NCBI GenBank assembly: GCA_963924555.1
Contig: OZ004582.1
Span: 2,232,001-2,296,000, forward strand
Direction: 5' to 3'
DNA length: 64,000 nt
From: Crambe crambe
Lineage: Eukaryota > Porifera > Demospongiae > Poecilosclerida > Crambeidae
The position numbers and the translations under genes are program-made. The notes under the pieces were generated by a model, which was not told the origin of the DNA, did not search any database, and worked only from the letters and a program-made list of their open reading frames with translations. This document shows, in pieces, positions 1 to 11,036 of this stretch. Numbering within the stretch: position 1 is the first letter of the stretch; every line of letters begins with the position of its first letter.

Positions 1-615
1 TAGCCATGATCTCTTCCAGGGAGTGTGGAGGTGGGGCAGCACGGTGTGCGTTCCACCACATGGACACCGAAGGTCAGTGTATCGATATGTGTGCCTCACA
101 CAACATAACATACAAATTAATGCTTTGCAGATGGTCAGCTGTAAGGGCCTGTCGAGCATCAGATGGCACACCAGACACTTGAGATCTCCATCCATGGAGG
201 GGTGGTGAGACAGCCTCTCTCTGAGGGCAAACGCTAGTGGTACACTTTGAGGTGCCTCCTCTTTCATGTATGCCACTAGCTCAACAATGAGGTGCGATGG
301 CCTCCCAATGGGTGCTTTTTTGGGCTTTTGACCCACTCTGCTCAAAACTGCCTCACTACCACTCTCTTCCCACTTGAATTTCGTTAGCCGAGGTGTATAG
401 TCCCTCCCCTCTTTGATGGCTTTCTCTGTTCTTTTGCAGATATTATTACACCCGTAGCAAAATCTCTGTGGGTGGACCTCTATTCGATCATCTGCTGTGA
501 TCACCCCTATCTGTGCCAGCTTTGCCTTGTTGGTAGTGGTGTGGCAGTCATAAGACACTTTGTACCTTGAGAGTTTCCCCCCACACACTCTACACCTATC
601 CTGCAACCAGGCCAT
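1..615 (-). CDS. RAG1 N-terminus-like (N-RAG-TP type) zinc-binding protein, partial at window edge
   Basis: On the minus strand an uninterrupted frame of 205 codons runs from an ATG at 615 to the left edge, where it is still open. Seen: an N-terminal C-x2-C-G knuckle (C8, C11), then HPQRFCYGC at residues 48-56 and basic spacing; a GRPSHL segment near residue 104; and a RING-like cluster with C147-x2-C150, C163, C168-x2-C171 and C184-P-C186. Vertebrate RAG1 has the same order: a CRICG knuckle, HPxxFCxxC, and later a RING of the form CxIC...CKHxFCxxC...CPSC. Here the RING histidine position after C163-K is alanine, so the finger is divergent. N-RAG-TP elements described from molluscs and other invertebrates carry this N-terminal part without the RAG1 catalytic core. 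No catalytic core is in view. The start is the first ATG, one residue run before the knuckle. It could also be an unrelated treble-clef plus RING protein. Confidence 0.6.
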   Translation of the reverse strand, partial: MAWLQDRCRVCGGKLSRYKVSYDCHTTTNKAKLAQIGVITADDRIEVHPQRFCYGCNNICKRTEKAIKEGRDYTPRLTKFKWEESGSEAVLSRVGQKPKKAPIGRPSHLIVELVAYMKEEAPQSVPLAFALRERLSHHPSMDGDLKCLVCHLMLDRPLQLTICKALICMLCCVRHTYRYTDLRCPCGGTHTVLPHLHTPWKRSWL

Positions 616-1082
616 CAACCTAAATTATACATGTTTGTTTTTTATAATTTTTTATTAATTTTATGTCAGCCAATACTGACCTCCAAAAAAGTAGGCACCT
701 CATCTTTGCAAGATCACCGGAAAGAGCTGAACTTCCTCTTCAAGATACTATGATTATCATAACTACATAATTGTGGTTTAGACAGGATGTCCATTCTTAC
801 CGCACTACTTCAGCGTTACCTCAGGAATGCATACTGCTGTTTTGCCTGCGCAGTGCTATAGCGCTGCAGCTGCGACTGCTCAGTCTAGTACTATGGCAAC
901 AGTATGGGAATGGGTTTATATGGAGTGTTGTGGAAAGTTCTGATTGGTTGCCATGGGCTGTGTGGTGGAGCTCTGGAATGTGACTGATTTTCATGAGTTT
1001 CCCTCCTGTACGTCGCTATGGTTTTTCCCGCGCATGCGTGAACTTGTTCAAAACTTAATTATTCAATAATAACAGCAGTGGG
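616..1082. other. AT-rich spacer, no gene seen
   Basis: Upstream of the RAG1-like frame. A 70-codon frame at 771-983 shows no motif and no splice context. I see no transposon terminus here. Confidence 0.5.
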
Positions 1083-1310
1083 ATATACTAGTATATTGCA
1101 TATCTGTAATTTCATACAAATCCCTCCAATGGTTTTCCCCTTAATAACTTAATGGAATTGGAAGAATTTCAAATATGTTGTAGAGATATCCTAGTATATT
1201 GTATATATAGAAAACCCTCTGATGGTTTTCTAGATATCATATTATGGTAATAACCCCTTAATGACTTGACAGAATTCAAAGAATTTCAAATAATTGTCTG
1301 AACAAAAAAT
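1083..1310. repeat. Interspersed repeat with GGGATATACTAGTATATTG core (copy 1)
   Basis: Two tandem-like units each contain the palindromic core ATACTAGTAT followed by 'ATGGTTTTC' and a TAATAAC..TTAA..AC tail. The same sequence blocks recur at about 32880-33290 and, inverted, at 42820-43380. It is non-coding. Confidence 0.75.
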
Positions 1311-1326
1311 ACGAGAAATAGAAAGA

Positions 1327-1957
1327 AACACTGCTGATCAACGGCTCTCTCCCGAGTGGTCGCTACCAGATTACGGCATCAACCTTTGGTGAGATATTTC
1401 ATCGTAAATCAGAAACCCCCCCTGATAAGCTTGTGCTCAGACTATTGCATCCCAAGGAGTTTACATTACCTGCTATTATCAGCACAGTCATGGGCATAAA
1501 GAACTTACCGTTTGTTCTTCTGGGTTCCAAATTGATTATGAATACCCCTTTCTAGGATCTTCACCAGATGGTAGTGTATATGATCCAACAAATTTAGCAG
1601 AACCATATGGATTTATAGAATCTAAGTGTCCATTTACACATAGAAATGTAAGTGTGCGTGATGCATCTATGGATAAGAATTTTTGCTGCAAAATTGTTGC
1701 TGATGATAATGGAAAAGAGATAACATCCTTATTTCTGTCAAGTTCAAGGTCAAATGGGCACTGGTAAAAGACCTTGGTGTGACTTTGTGATATGGACGAG
1801 TGTAGATATTCATATTGAAAGAATAAGATTTGACAAAAGCTTCTGGGAAGATTTATTACCTAAACTCTGTGAATCTTATGATTCCTGTTTTGCACCTGAA
1901 ATTGTCTCCCCAGTACATGCATTAGGGTTACCCTTGAGGGACCTAAGGAAAGAGTGA
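1327..1957 (+). pseudogene. YqaJ-type (lambda-exonuclease-like) nuclease relic
   Basis: YqaJ nucleases are PD-(D/E)XK-fold 5'-3' exonucleases. The plus strand shows the family's landmarks in order: ITASTFGEIFHRK (about 1360-1400), a PDKLV..L..PKEF..PAI stretch, FLGSSPDGSVYDP (about 1550-1590), FIESKCPFTH (the catalytic E-x-K segment, about 1613-1640), and VQGQMGTG..WCDFVIWTSVD (about 1740-1810), ending near FWEDLLPKL and a TGA-type end at 1957. These sit in more than one frame, with at least two frame breaks, so the copy is dead. In sponges and cnidarians I recall this domain in large, probably mobile, families; it is unlike bacterial contamination because it is flanked by animal-type repeats and a MULE gene with introns. 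Confidence 0.8.
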
Positions 1958-3540
1958 TAGGACAGTGTTTTTGTTTTTGAGCTTATTAAAAAATTAAATT
2001 AAATGACATTATTCTTCTTCATTAAGTGTACGGTGTACAATCCTACTGAACCAACATCTATGCTTTTGGATTGGACGACAGGTAGCCATTCTTCAGGATT
2101 ATGGGGATACTGTAATAGCGAAGGTGTGGCATGCCAACCGTCAACAGACCATGGCAAATGTCTGTCACATGACCTATAGTTCAGCAGGTAAATAATTAAT
2201 ATGCATGCATATATATTGGACCCGAGGAATCCACAAGTTCCTCTACATTGACTCGAGGCGATCACGAGGCTGTCTCTTATGGAGAAGCGGTCTCTGTGTG
2301 CTTCATTTAGTCTTTGCTAACACTGACACGATATGCTCTGCAGAAAGGTCGGATAGTGGTTACCACAGGTCATGTCTCGTCTGTAAGTCGGTTATCCAAA
2401 TGTAAAACACAAATTGACTGCAATAAAAACTTGCACCTATTCAGGAACAGCCACAGATTTCTTTGGACAACCGACTTGCAATCCTCACAATCTCATCCTC
2501 ACTATGGGTTCCCCGAAGGAGACATGCTTATCATACCTAATTTCAATAATCACACCCATGTTACCAAATACTTCTTCACTCGGGGCGTATTAAGATTCAC
2601 ATCGATTGATGATTCCTGCCAGCCAGTGAAAACGTGTTTTGAATCATGTGGCTATTAAATACAATGGGCCCCATCAGAGTGGTATCCTGAATTGATATCT
2701 ATCGGCTACCCATATTGCATCTACAGAGATGTGATGATTATGAATCGGGATACGCTCTGACCTCAAGCTCCTTGGTTTCCTTAGGGATCCCCTGCACAGC
2801 AAGCTGTGTGTGTTTTGAGTCAGCTATAGCGATGAGAGTAAAATATACATGTCACGGTACAGCCACACACACACAGGTGGCTCATCAGCTAACAAACTGG
2901 CTATGGTTGCCACACATAGAGAGAGAATATGCAGTTGCAAAAATAACTACTATAACGACTCATAGGGTCTTACCGAAGCTATAAGCTTTGGAGGGGGTAA
3001 TCTCCTGCCAAAAAGAATGTCAAGCTTGGATCTGATTACGCACCGCTAGTCAGCTAGTCTGAACGATATCTCCCGTGTCTTCTCTAGACCTTGCTTAACT
3101 GTTGGGTAAAAAAAGAAATGCTTTAATTGGCAATCAGCATGCTGCGATATGTTTACCTTGTATCGTTATCAAGTGATCGCTTTAGTGGAGAGAGCAAACC
3201 CGACTTCTTGGAGCATTCAGTGAGTCCATTTGCTATTCTGTCCACTAAAGTGGCTTCGCTATGGACTGGAGGGTCGTAATTATATCACACCATGGACTTT
3301 TACACACTTTCCCCCTTCTGAGACAGCTAGCAGATTAGTTACAAAAATACTGCCCCATCTGTGCCACTACTTTACAAACCTGGAACGTGCCACTTGTACC
3401 AACTGGACCGCATTTTACACACACTAAGTGAATGAGGGTCAAAGGTCAGGCCAAAATGAGGCTAGTAGGGCCTATAAAGGTAAACGCAGTGTCTACGGAG
3501 CCGGTACTGGTTCCGTATTCTTGAGCTTAAAGTGCCTGTA
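1958..3540. other. No recognised gene; several short open frames
   Basis: Open frames of 58-114 codons occur on the plus strand (about 2004-2177, 2314-2658, 2715-2984). The one at 2314-2658 has natural-looking composition and several cysteines but matches no domain I know. A short CA run lies near 2870. Nothing else stands out. Confidence 0.4.
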
Positions 3541-3552
3541 TTGAATTTTGAA

Positions 3553-5609
3553 CTCTGCCCAAACAGCTGTAATTGTGATGGCGGTCAGCACAGAGTCAAA
3601 TTTTTATATTGGAGAGGCCTTCCAGACTATAGAAGAAAGATTAAGATTTATGAACAGCAGCACTATGGAAACGGGATTCTAGGATCATAAAAACTGCTCA
3701 AAAACGAATCAATAAGCCTCTCAAGGAAGGCTTAAAGTATTATGAAGTGACTTATTGTTGCATTCATGGGGGGAAAAGATTCAAATCCAAGAGTGAAGCT
3801 ACATCGTAAGTCATCAAAAGTAATATTTGTTTGACGTTCACTTTCTTCTAACAGGACATTTCGAATGACTTGCTCATGTGTGCTATCATTACGAGCATCT
3901 TTAGATGGAACTTCTCTTGTGGTAAGAAAATTCATTGACGAACATAATCATCCCATTAGTCGAATAAGTAGTTATACAGAAACAAATATAATAGACATTG
4001 TTTGACTTCTTTATTTTAGGAACTGTTTAAGCAACAGAGAAAGCTTTCTAATAAGGAACAAAGTGAAGCAGAAAACCTTTTGCGCTTAAAAGCGAATAAG
4101 AAGATGGTACAGGATAAATGTCAGGGAAGGTGGTACTTTTGAAGGATCTATCCAATTTAAATTCTAAGATGGTACTAGAAATGACTTGAATGAAAGTGTG
4201 AGACTACTAACAGGTAAGAATATAACCTTGAAAGGAAGAAGGGTTTGCTGTATAGCCCAATCAAGGCCTTATAAAGTGGGACAGGCTTGTAACTAATATA
4301 GACAGCGAAATTACTGAAAGTGAAAAGTATCTGGATCAATGTTGCTATAATGTCTATACTAGTCCATGCGGGAGTTACAAGCCCTCTGGCAGTTGATAAG
4401 CCCTTGATGTTATGTTATATTATTGCAGGTGCTGTGGTAGATTAAAGATGACAACACTTTATATGGTATTTTCTTTCAAGATAAACAGATGCAGCAAGTA
4501 TTTGCTGCTTATCCAGAATTGCTGTGCATTGATGTGACATATAAGCTATTGGAATTACATTTTCCTGTATATATCAAGCATGGTAGCTGCCTTCAAAAAA
4601 TATAATCCAAAGTGGGAAGCAGTTCGAGTTTTGATGGCAGATAAAGACATGACGGAACGATTGGTCTTTGCTGCAGGTTTTCCTCAGGCTCAATTACTTA
4701 TATACCTTTCGAACATTTCGAAGGGAAATAACCTGTAAATAACTTCCGACAACGTACTATGATTTTGGAGATGCTGCAGCAGATGGCTTATGGTACTAGT
4801 GATGAGATTATTCAGTACTTCAATGATCATTGGCACCCTATTTGGCAACAATGGGTCATGGGTATGAAATATAGCTCAGGTAACTTTCTGAATGGAACAA
4901 ATAACCGCTTGGAATGCATAATTCAAAGATTAAAATCTGTGATTTCACGATACTCTTCTTTAGAGGATTTTGTTGCTAATTTTTTTCTAATTCTTCGAGT
5001 AATGCATTCTGAAAGAGATCACAAAGCTGCTCTTATTGTTCAAAAAGTTCCAATAGCTTTCCATGACACTTCTAGTATGAAATATCTCACACCTTACTCG
5101 TATCGTTTCATTGCAAAGCAGATATCCTTGATTGATAAAGTTAAATTAAAGGATATTGATGGAGAGCAATCTTTTCATACTTCATCCAGTGAAGGTGAAC
5201 TTACTGTAAGCTGTTCATCTTGTACATGTATGTTTTGGCAATCAATAAAGCTGCCTTGCAGGCATATATTTGCTGCCCGTTCCAAACTTGATCTCAACTT
5301 ATTCAATGAAGGTTTGTGTGATAGGCAGTGGTCTGCTGAATATTTTCAGCATAATCAAAGAATTTTTTGTAGTGATTTTGAAAATTATAAACCATCATTT
5401 TCTGTTATGGAGCTTCCACCACCACAAAAGAAAACTCTGTCACAGGTATAGCTAACATTCCAGAGGTATACATCAGTAACTTTCACTCTGTACTCTTACT
5501 TTAGTCTGAGAAATTTCGCTATGTGTCCAAAATAACAAAACTAGCCTCTTTGGCTTCTGAAGTGACTGGATCTGCCTTTGAACTAAATATGACGGTTCCT
5601 ACTTTATAG
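3553..5609 (+). pseudogene. MULE transposase with FAR1/FLYWCH-like DNA-binding region and C-terminal SWIM finger
   Basis: A ZSWIM/FAR1-like Mutator-family transposase gene. Seen: an N-terminal DNA-binding region (YYEVTYCCIHGG.., then EHNHPIS) split by a 49-bp intron at 3806-3854; a middle MULE domain with CIDVTYKL (first catalytic aspartate) near 4530; and an open 3' exon at 4759-5445 with FLNGTNNRLE and a SWIM finger CTC-x8-CRH at about 5221-5268. A 59-bp GT..AG intron (5446-5504) joins in phase to a last exon ending in TAG at 5607-5609, whose SLASEVTG tail is typical of these proteins. The 3' third is intact, but the 5' two thirds contain several stops and frame changes. The family could be a domesticated ZSWIM gene; the decay argues for a dead transposon. 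Confidence 0.85.
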
Positions 5610-5689
5610 ACTTCAGGACAGTGATGCTTTTTATCATTTTCTGGATTGTGCTTTAATGATATTATTTTTCATCAGATTCAGAATTTTTA

Positions 5690-5885
5690 CTCTCTTATTG
5701 ATATCCACAGTAACATCAAACATCAATTCAAAAGGAGTATACTGAGAGGATTCTTGCCTTGCAGTATTGTATGCAAATACACACTTGTCAAGATAATCTT
5801 CCCAGCTATTCTTTTGATTTTATGATGGTCTGATTAAAACGCTCATCCAAGCCATTTGCCTATTCCACATTAAGACATGCACACA
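5690..5885 (-). mobile_element. Ty3/gypsy-type integrase fossil fragment
   Basis: On the minus strand a short piece of retroelement integrase is recognisable from NGLDERFNQT and WEDYLDKCVFAYNTARQ, followed by TPFELMF. Only this end of the integrase is present and no LTRs were found beside it. It is an old fragment with a few breaks, lying tail to tail with the MULE gene. Confidence 0.75.
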
Positions 5886-5935
5886 TTAATAGCCACTGAA
5901 TATAATATGCTAACCTGTGGATGTACAGGGGCGGA

Positions 5936-6450
5936 TCTAGGAATTTTTAAAGTGGGTACTTTTTTATCTGTGCGCATAAGCGCGCGTAAAAAATTTCAAA
6001 CCACGCCCACTTTTGATTGGAAACGCCCACTTTAATTAGTTATTGCATAAAGACACCAAGTAGATTATAAGCTTACTAATTTATTCTTGAAAAAATTATG
6101 AAAAATCAACAGCAATGAATGAAGAAACATGATTACACTAAGCTGATTTGTAGGTGCTAGCAAATAATATTACAAAATTATTCTTCAATTACATTTCATT
6201 TTGAACCTATCTACTACATTATCAAGATCTACTGGTAATCTATAATGAATATGCGTTAAAGAAAGTGATGAAAGTCTCTCCTGTCCCATGCTACTTCTTA
6301 GGAATGTCTTCAAATTCTTGAGGACACTGTTAGCCCTCTCATGAAGTTAGTTACAGGGAGTGTGCAACCAATAAGGAGAAGTGCATTGAGATTAGGAAAG
6401 TAGTCCGGATCGCAACACTTCAGAGCAGACTCGAGAGTAGATGGACAACC
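5936..6450 (-). pseudogene. hAT transposase C-terminal end with terminal inverted repeat
   Basis: The minus strand carries the hAT dimerisation region: LPVT, then ERANSVLKNLKTFLRSSM and ERLSSLSLTHIHY, ending in TGA at 6185-6187. One frame slip lies just upstream of ERAN (about 6345). Downstream, 5936-5952 is CAGGGGCGGATCTAGGA, the kind of terminus used by hAT elements; similar ends occur at 15200-15214 and 16167-16183. The family resembles ZMYM/DUF4371-type hAT transposases. The other end of this copy was not located. Confidence 0.8.
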
Positions 6451-6590
6451 ATATCTCTCAAACCACTCAAGCTACAGCTATGATTTCACTCCAAATTCTA
6501 CGAACTACGATCTTTTCTACTCGTTGATCCTCGAAAGAGTCGATGAAAAGGGAGACACTACAGAGCACAGCACTCGACTAATTCAATTAG
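6450..6590. repeat. Repeat block shared with 10868-10975
   Basis: About 110-130 bp here, containing AACCACTCAAGCTACAGC and CACTACAGAGCACAGCACTC, are repeated at 10868-10975 with small internal length differences. The block abuts the hAT relic, so it may be an internal part of the same element. Confidence 0.7.
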
Positions 6591-6894
6591 GAAGCCATCT
6601 TTTCTATAATACGCATGTGCATGTATTTGATATCCAATCATTCTAAATTATAATATTACTCAGCTGTCTCTAGTTCTAAGCTAGCTAGCTCTAGATAATG
6701 ATGATAGACTACTGCATCGACTCGGGGATTTAGATTCACGGTGGTAGACTCTATTTCAACATCTTTCTTCGACCTCCAAGTATAGCTCAACAATGACACA
6801 GCACCTTGACTCGTGGGCTGGTATGCTATTGGAGAACTATTCTTTCATCTGTCCCTGCATAAAACCATGAAAGAGAGGAAAAAAGACCAGGAAC
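6591..6894. other. Spacer, nothing recognised
   Basis: AT-rich, no open frame with a recognisable motif. Confidence 0.4.
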
Positions 6895-7198
6895 AAGGGA
6901 AAAATCATTTCTTGAAATGAAAAAAGATGTAGGGATGACCACTGCTCGAAAAAGTAAGGAAACAAGAAGGATGGAAATGGGATCAATCTTTGTTCTGTAT
7001 ATCTAGCCAACAATCCCTACATATACGTTGGGTAGCTTCAGATTATAGTGTTGTAATGTACGTATATTATGTAGGGATTGTTGGCTGGATATACAGAACA
7101 AAGATTGATCCCATTTCCATCCTTCTTGTTTCCTTACTTTTTTGAGCAGTGGTCATCCCTACATCTTTTTTTTCATTTCAAGAAATGATTTTTCCCTT
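6895..7198. repeat. Long near-perfect inverted repeat (fold-back element)
   Basis: The left arm 6895-7026 and right arm about 7061-7198 are reverse complements over roughly 130 bp with only a few mismatches and one small indel near the outer end. The central spacer is about 35-40 bp. Landmarks: AAGGGAAAAATCATTTC opens the left arm and GAAATGATTTTTCCCTT closes the right. I see no clear target duplication. The low divergence suggests a young fold-back transposon or a recently formed palindrome; the transcript would form a long hairpin. Confidence 0.9.
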
Positions 7199-7239
7199 AC
7201 TTGTAATAATAATTATTAGTACATAATTTAACCGACTAT

Positions 7240-8180
7240 ACATGTATATTGCATTGTAATTATCAGGCTGACGATATGTTAGAGCTAATCATGTATCCAG
7301 ACTTGGAGCTCAAGTTTGAGATACTCGGTTCTAGGCACGGCATTGCCAGTAGACCTTGTCCTCTTTCTGACTCCAGCTGCGACGCTATCAGAAGATACTG
7401 CTGTATCTTTGTGGTCATCATCTTTGCTGCTATCATCACTAATATATTCATCTTCACTATCGTCAGACTCGAGCAACTCATTTGTTGTCTTTTCTTCTTT
7501 TGAGAAGATTACATAAATGCTTGGAATCGAGTTCGAAGACTTCAGGTTTCACGCTGCACGGAAGTTAGTGGATATGTGTGGAAGAACATCATCACCAACA
7601 TCTGTCCACTAAATCCCAAAACTGCTTCTTCTTTTTCAGGCGCCTGGCATACAGAGCTGACTTTGTTTCTCCCATAACTGTTCGCACCAGCACCAAAGTC
7701 TTTGACTTGTATTTTTTTGCTGTATGACCCTATTAACAAGTCAAAGTCCCCATGTACAGCTCCACTGGTCTTTAGTGGTTTGATAGAGGACTCATTTGAA
7801 ATCATGAGGTATCCATCGTCTGGTGCCTGGCTAAGCACAGTCAGAATGACTGCACTGACAGAATGATCAGTGCTCTCCTTGGCCGTGCTCTCCGAAGCCC
7901 CACTTCCCTCAACTGCAGTAGTGCCATTGCTTGGCACTTATTAGCAATGTGCTCTTCATCACTTCTCTTCGGCTGCTTCATCAGGAGTACCGGTTTATCA
8001 TGGTGTACTTTTACTGAGATGATCTACAAGGTTAAGGCGGTGGATATAAGTTGGACATATCCATTGAAGCAGGTTGTACACTGTCTCATTACTTTTGGGC
8101 TTTGTTTTATATCATTTTCATATCAGTCAAAAAATGATCATACATGTTATGTAATGGACACACCTGCTTGACCCTCATTA
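7240..8180 (-). other. Unrecognised minus-strand coding candidate, acidic
   Basis: Two minus-strand frames may be exons of one gene. The first (about 7937-7542) begins MPSNGTTAVEGSGAS and has no known motif. The second (about 7500-7290) is very acidic, with LLESDDSEDEYISDDSS followed by a basic KRTRST run, like a nuclear protein linker. No firm splice pairing was found. It may be a decayed transposon accessory protein. The stretch 7938-8180 shows nothing. Confidence 0.25.
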
Positions 8181-8339
8181 CAACTTACCTGATAGTTTTG
8201 AAAATGTCTTTTTGCTGTTTACTAAGAATTCACCCAGTTTTTCCAAGTTGTTACCCTTGTCATGATGGATAAAAAGCTTAGTTTGGGCTGTTTTAGAAAG
8301 AGAAAAATTCAGTGTAACCCTCCCACAGGAAAAAAAAAT

Positions 8340-8862
8340 CTTCCGGTCGACATGGGTTGAAGGAACCAAAAGTTAGTCGGGTATAAGAATTTCCCAGTGA
8401 AGAGTTATCTATTTCCCTTGGAAGGCTCTTCTGCAATGCTTGCAGAGAAACAATCTCTGTAAAGAGAAGTACGGTCCTCAATCATGTAAGCATGGGGAGA
8501 GCAAAGCTAAACTAAATAGCAGGCAAGCAAAGGACATCAATCTCGTTTCTGCTTTAAAGAAATATAATGCAGATAAAAATCCTGTTGGGCAAACTCTTCC
8601 TGATGATTAGAGGCTATACCGAGTGAAAGTTGTGAAGGCATTCATGAGAGCAGGAATTCCTATTGGGATGCTTGACATTCTGAGGGATATTCTCGAGGAG
8701 AAGGCTCTCCGTCTAGCTGACACTACACATGCTAAATTTGTTTCAGTGATCTTTGATGGAACGTCAAGGCTAGGTGAAGTTCTTGCAATTGTTCTCCGCT
8801 ATGTTGAAGATTATAAAATCAAGCAACGTCTTATTTGCCTAGAAATTTTAACAAAGATATGT
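8340..8862 (+). pseudogene. hAT transposase N-terminal half with BED-like finger
   Basis: Plus strand: FPSEELSISLGRLFCNACRE at about 8370-8445 leads into VKRSTVLNHV, a BED-type C-x2-C..H layout, followed by a linker and then VKVVKAFMRAGIPIGMLD (8623 on) and SVIFDGTSRLGEVLAIVLRYV (about 8745-8805). These are landmarks of the DUF4371-type hAT transposases common in cnidarians and sponges. Decay is clear: a frame slip after the finger and an in-frame TAG at 8608-8610. The gene stops where a minisatellite begins at 8863, so its catalytic half is missing here. Confidence 0.75.
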
Positions 8863-9216
8863 CCAAGTCTTAGATGTCCCAATACATCTGGGACGTCCTG
8901 GGACATTCTAGGATATCCCACATTATGTCCAAGTCCTAGTGAGACATCCTGGGATATCCCATCTCTCATACACATGTCCAAGTCCTAGATGTCCCAATAC
9001 ATCTGGGACGTCCTGGGATATCCTGCATTATGTCCAAGTCCTCCAAGGCCTAGTGGGACATCCCATCTCTCATACACATGTCCAAGTCCTAGATGTCCCA
9101 ATACATCTAGGACGTCCTGGGACATTCTAGAATATCCCATCTATTATGCATTATGTCTAAGTCCTAGATGCTGCTTCTAGGACATCCTGGGATATGTATG
9201 AGTCCTATATATCTGA
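8863..9216. repeat. Minisatellite built on TGTCCAAGTCCTAGATGTCC
   Basis: Degenerate tandem copies, roughly 90-130 bp long, each made of shorter CCTGGGA(C/T)AT and TCCAAGTCCTAG sub-motifs. It interrupts the hAT frame. Open frames across it are a by-product of the repeat. Confidence 0.85.
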
Positions 9217-10867
9217 TTCCAATACTCCTCAAAGATATACCTATTACATGACTGCATGTTAAATTATCAAATCAAAGTGATGAAGTTTATGAATATGTTT
9301 GTTATCAAATTTTAGTTGGGGATTGTACAACTTGCGTGGTGACAGGTTAGGGATTTGCGGGGAGAGGAAATACTTCACCAGCTTCTCAACTCTCTCTTCT
9401 TTGGCCTCTGGTATCATCAAACTCATATTGTTATAAGACACAAAAAGTCAGGTATGAAGTGAATTTTAGAAGGAAGGATATCCCACTTTCTAATCAATTA
9501 TTGAATCCCCCCTTAACATTATTTTATTGAGTGTGATAGCGCTCTATGTAGGGATAACCTATGACTCTCCTTAGTACTAAAGTTCTCAGAAAACAGTAGC
9601 TGGGGACTCCAGCATACTTGTGCCAGAAATTAACACGTCTGGATAGAACATTCAAAAGATGCTCCAGAGGAGGCATCCAAGCGTTTAGAATACACAGACT
9701 GAAAGCCTTCATTGTTGGCATAGCCACAGGCAATGATGTTTTGCCCATTGGGTTTGACAAGAGACAAATATAGCTTAGGGAGTTAAATACACGTGTCTTT
9801 TTTTGCGTGTGAGGGGCAGCACAACCAGTTGCCATAACTCACTTTCAAAATACAAAAGCCGTATTTTCCATGGTCTAGTCAAAGTTAATCTAGTACTTAT
9901 GGCTATAGGTACAAAAATTGAATGCTCAAGCTGCATGTAAGGTGTGCAGTATCAGAAATGAAAGCTAGGGGCTTAGCTATGAAGATAAATCGTTTACGTA
10001 AACCAGTGATTCAAATTGCAAGAGCTTTGAATTTCATGAAGAAAGATAACTTGTAAGTGACAGATACCCTCTACCAACCACTTGTTCAATTATACTATAA
10101 CTTGTACAAAAATTAGTAAAAGCAAGCTGTATAATGATGAACATCAAGATGTAAACATGATCTGAAGGAAATCGTGATATGTGTATAGATAATTGCAAAG
10201 GAACAGGACAATCAGCCCTTCTTTAATAGGCCTGGGAACAAGGCTAGCTGCTAATGTTAACACCTTAATTTTGAAAAAATTATAATCAGTAAGTCCCCCC
10301 AAAAAAACAAAACAAAAAAGACACACAAAAAACAACAACAACAACAACAAACAAACTTATTCCAGCATTATAAACTTGAACTTACACCATGTGAGCCTTT
10401 GGCATTAGCAAATTCCAACACCTTTCCCAATCCTTCATCAGCCAAAGTGTAAAATGCTCTCAGTGCCCCCCCCCCCCCCCCATCTTTGTTGCCCCTCTTC
10501 CTAAATTTTTTCAGTGCCAGGAGATGTCAGTTTCTTTCCTGGCAGGCAATCTTCAGTAAGATCAACTACAACACCGAATATCATATAAATCAAAGTTCCT
10601 AAACATTAATCTTTACACTATGCTGTCAATATACTTGGCTCACTCAATCATCCTCAAAAGCATAAGTTACGGTATAAAAGCAGTAATATGACTCGGACGG
10701 CTGCGCGCGCCGCCTATAAGTGAACTTCTAGTTCCCTCACTTAGACCTAACAAAAGCTACTATGAATGCTACTAGAGCCTACTACAATGTGCAGACCAAG
10801 ATTCAGGACCAGGGAGCTTACCATTTCAGAAATACGGCAAGCAGGTAAATCGCTGGATTCTTCTTCT
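9217..10867. other. Gene-poor spacer with simple repeats
   Basis: Frames of 60-103 codons (for example minus 9835-9524) have no recognisable motif. A CAA/CAAA microsatellite lies at about 10320-10352 and a run of about 17 cytosines at 10467-10483. Confidence 0.45.
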
Positions 10868-10975
10868 CCAACCATATCTCTCGAACCACTCAAGCTACAG
10901 CTATGATTTCCACTCCAAATTCTTTTTTTCGATGAAGAAGGAGACACTACAGAGCACAGCACTCGACTACGCAAG
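10868..10975. repeat. Second copy of the 6450-6590 repeat block
   Basis: Same orientation as at 6450-6590. It shares CATATCTCTCGAACCACTC and GACACTACAGAGCACAGCAC with a few indels. Confidence 0.7.
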
Positions 10976-11036
10976 AAACCCTGAATACAGTCACTATTGG
11001 AGTGGCTCAGTCACTATGGCAGACCTTCTCCAGTAC

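Noticed and set aside
1327-1957. YqaJ relic as bacterial or phage contamination
   Set aside because: It is continuous with animal-type repeats and intron-bearing genes, and it is decayed in the same way as its neighbours.
2314-2984. Plus-strand frames considered as an extracellular host gene
   Set aside because: Cysteine content looked suggestive, but no domain, signal peptide or splice chain could be supported.
8178-8481. Minus-strand frames opposite the hAT BED finger
   Set aside because: The plus strand carries the recognisable hAT N-terminus; these are shadows.
9524-9835. 103-codon minus-strand frame
   Set aside because: No motif, no splice context, and no family resemblance.
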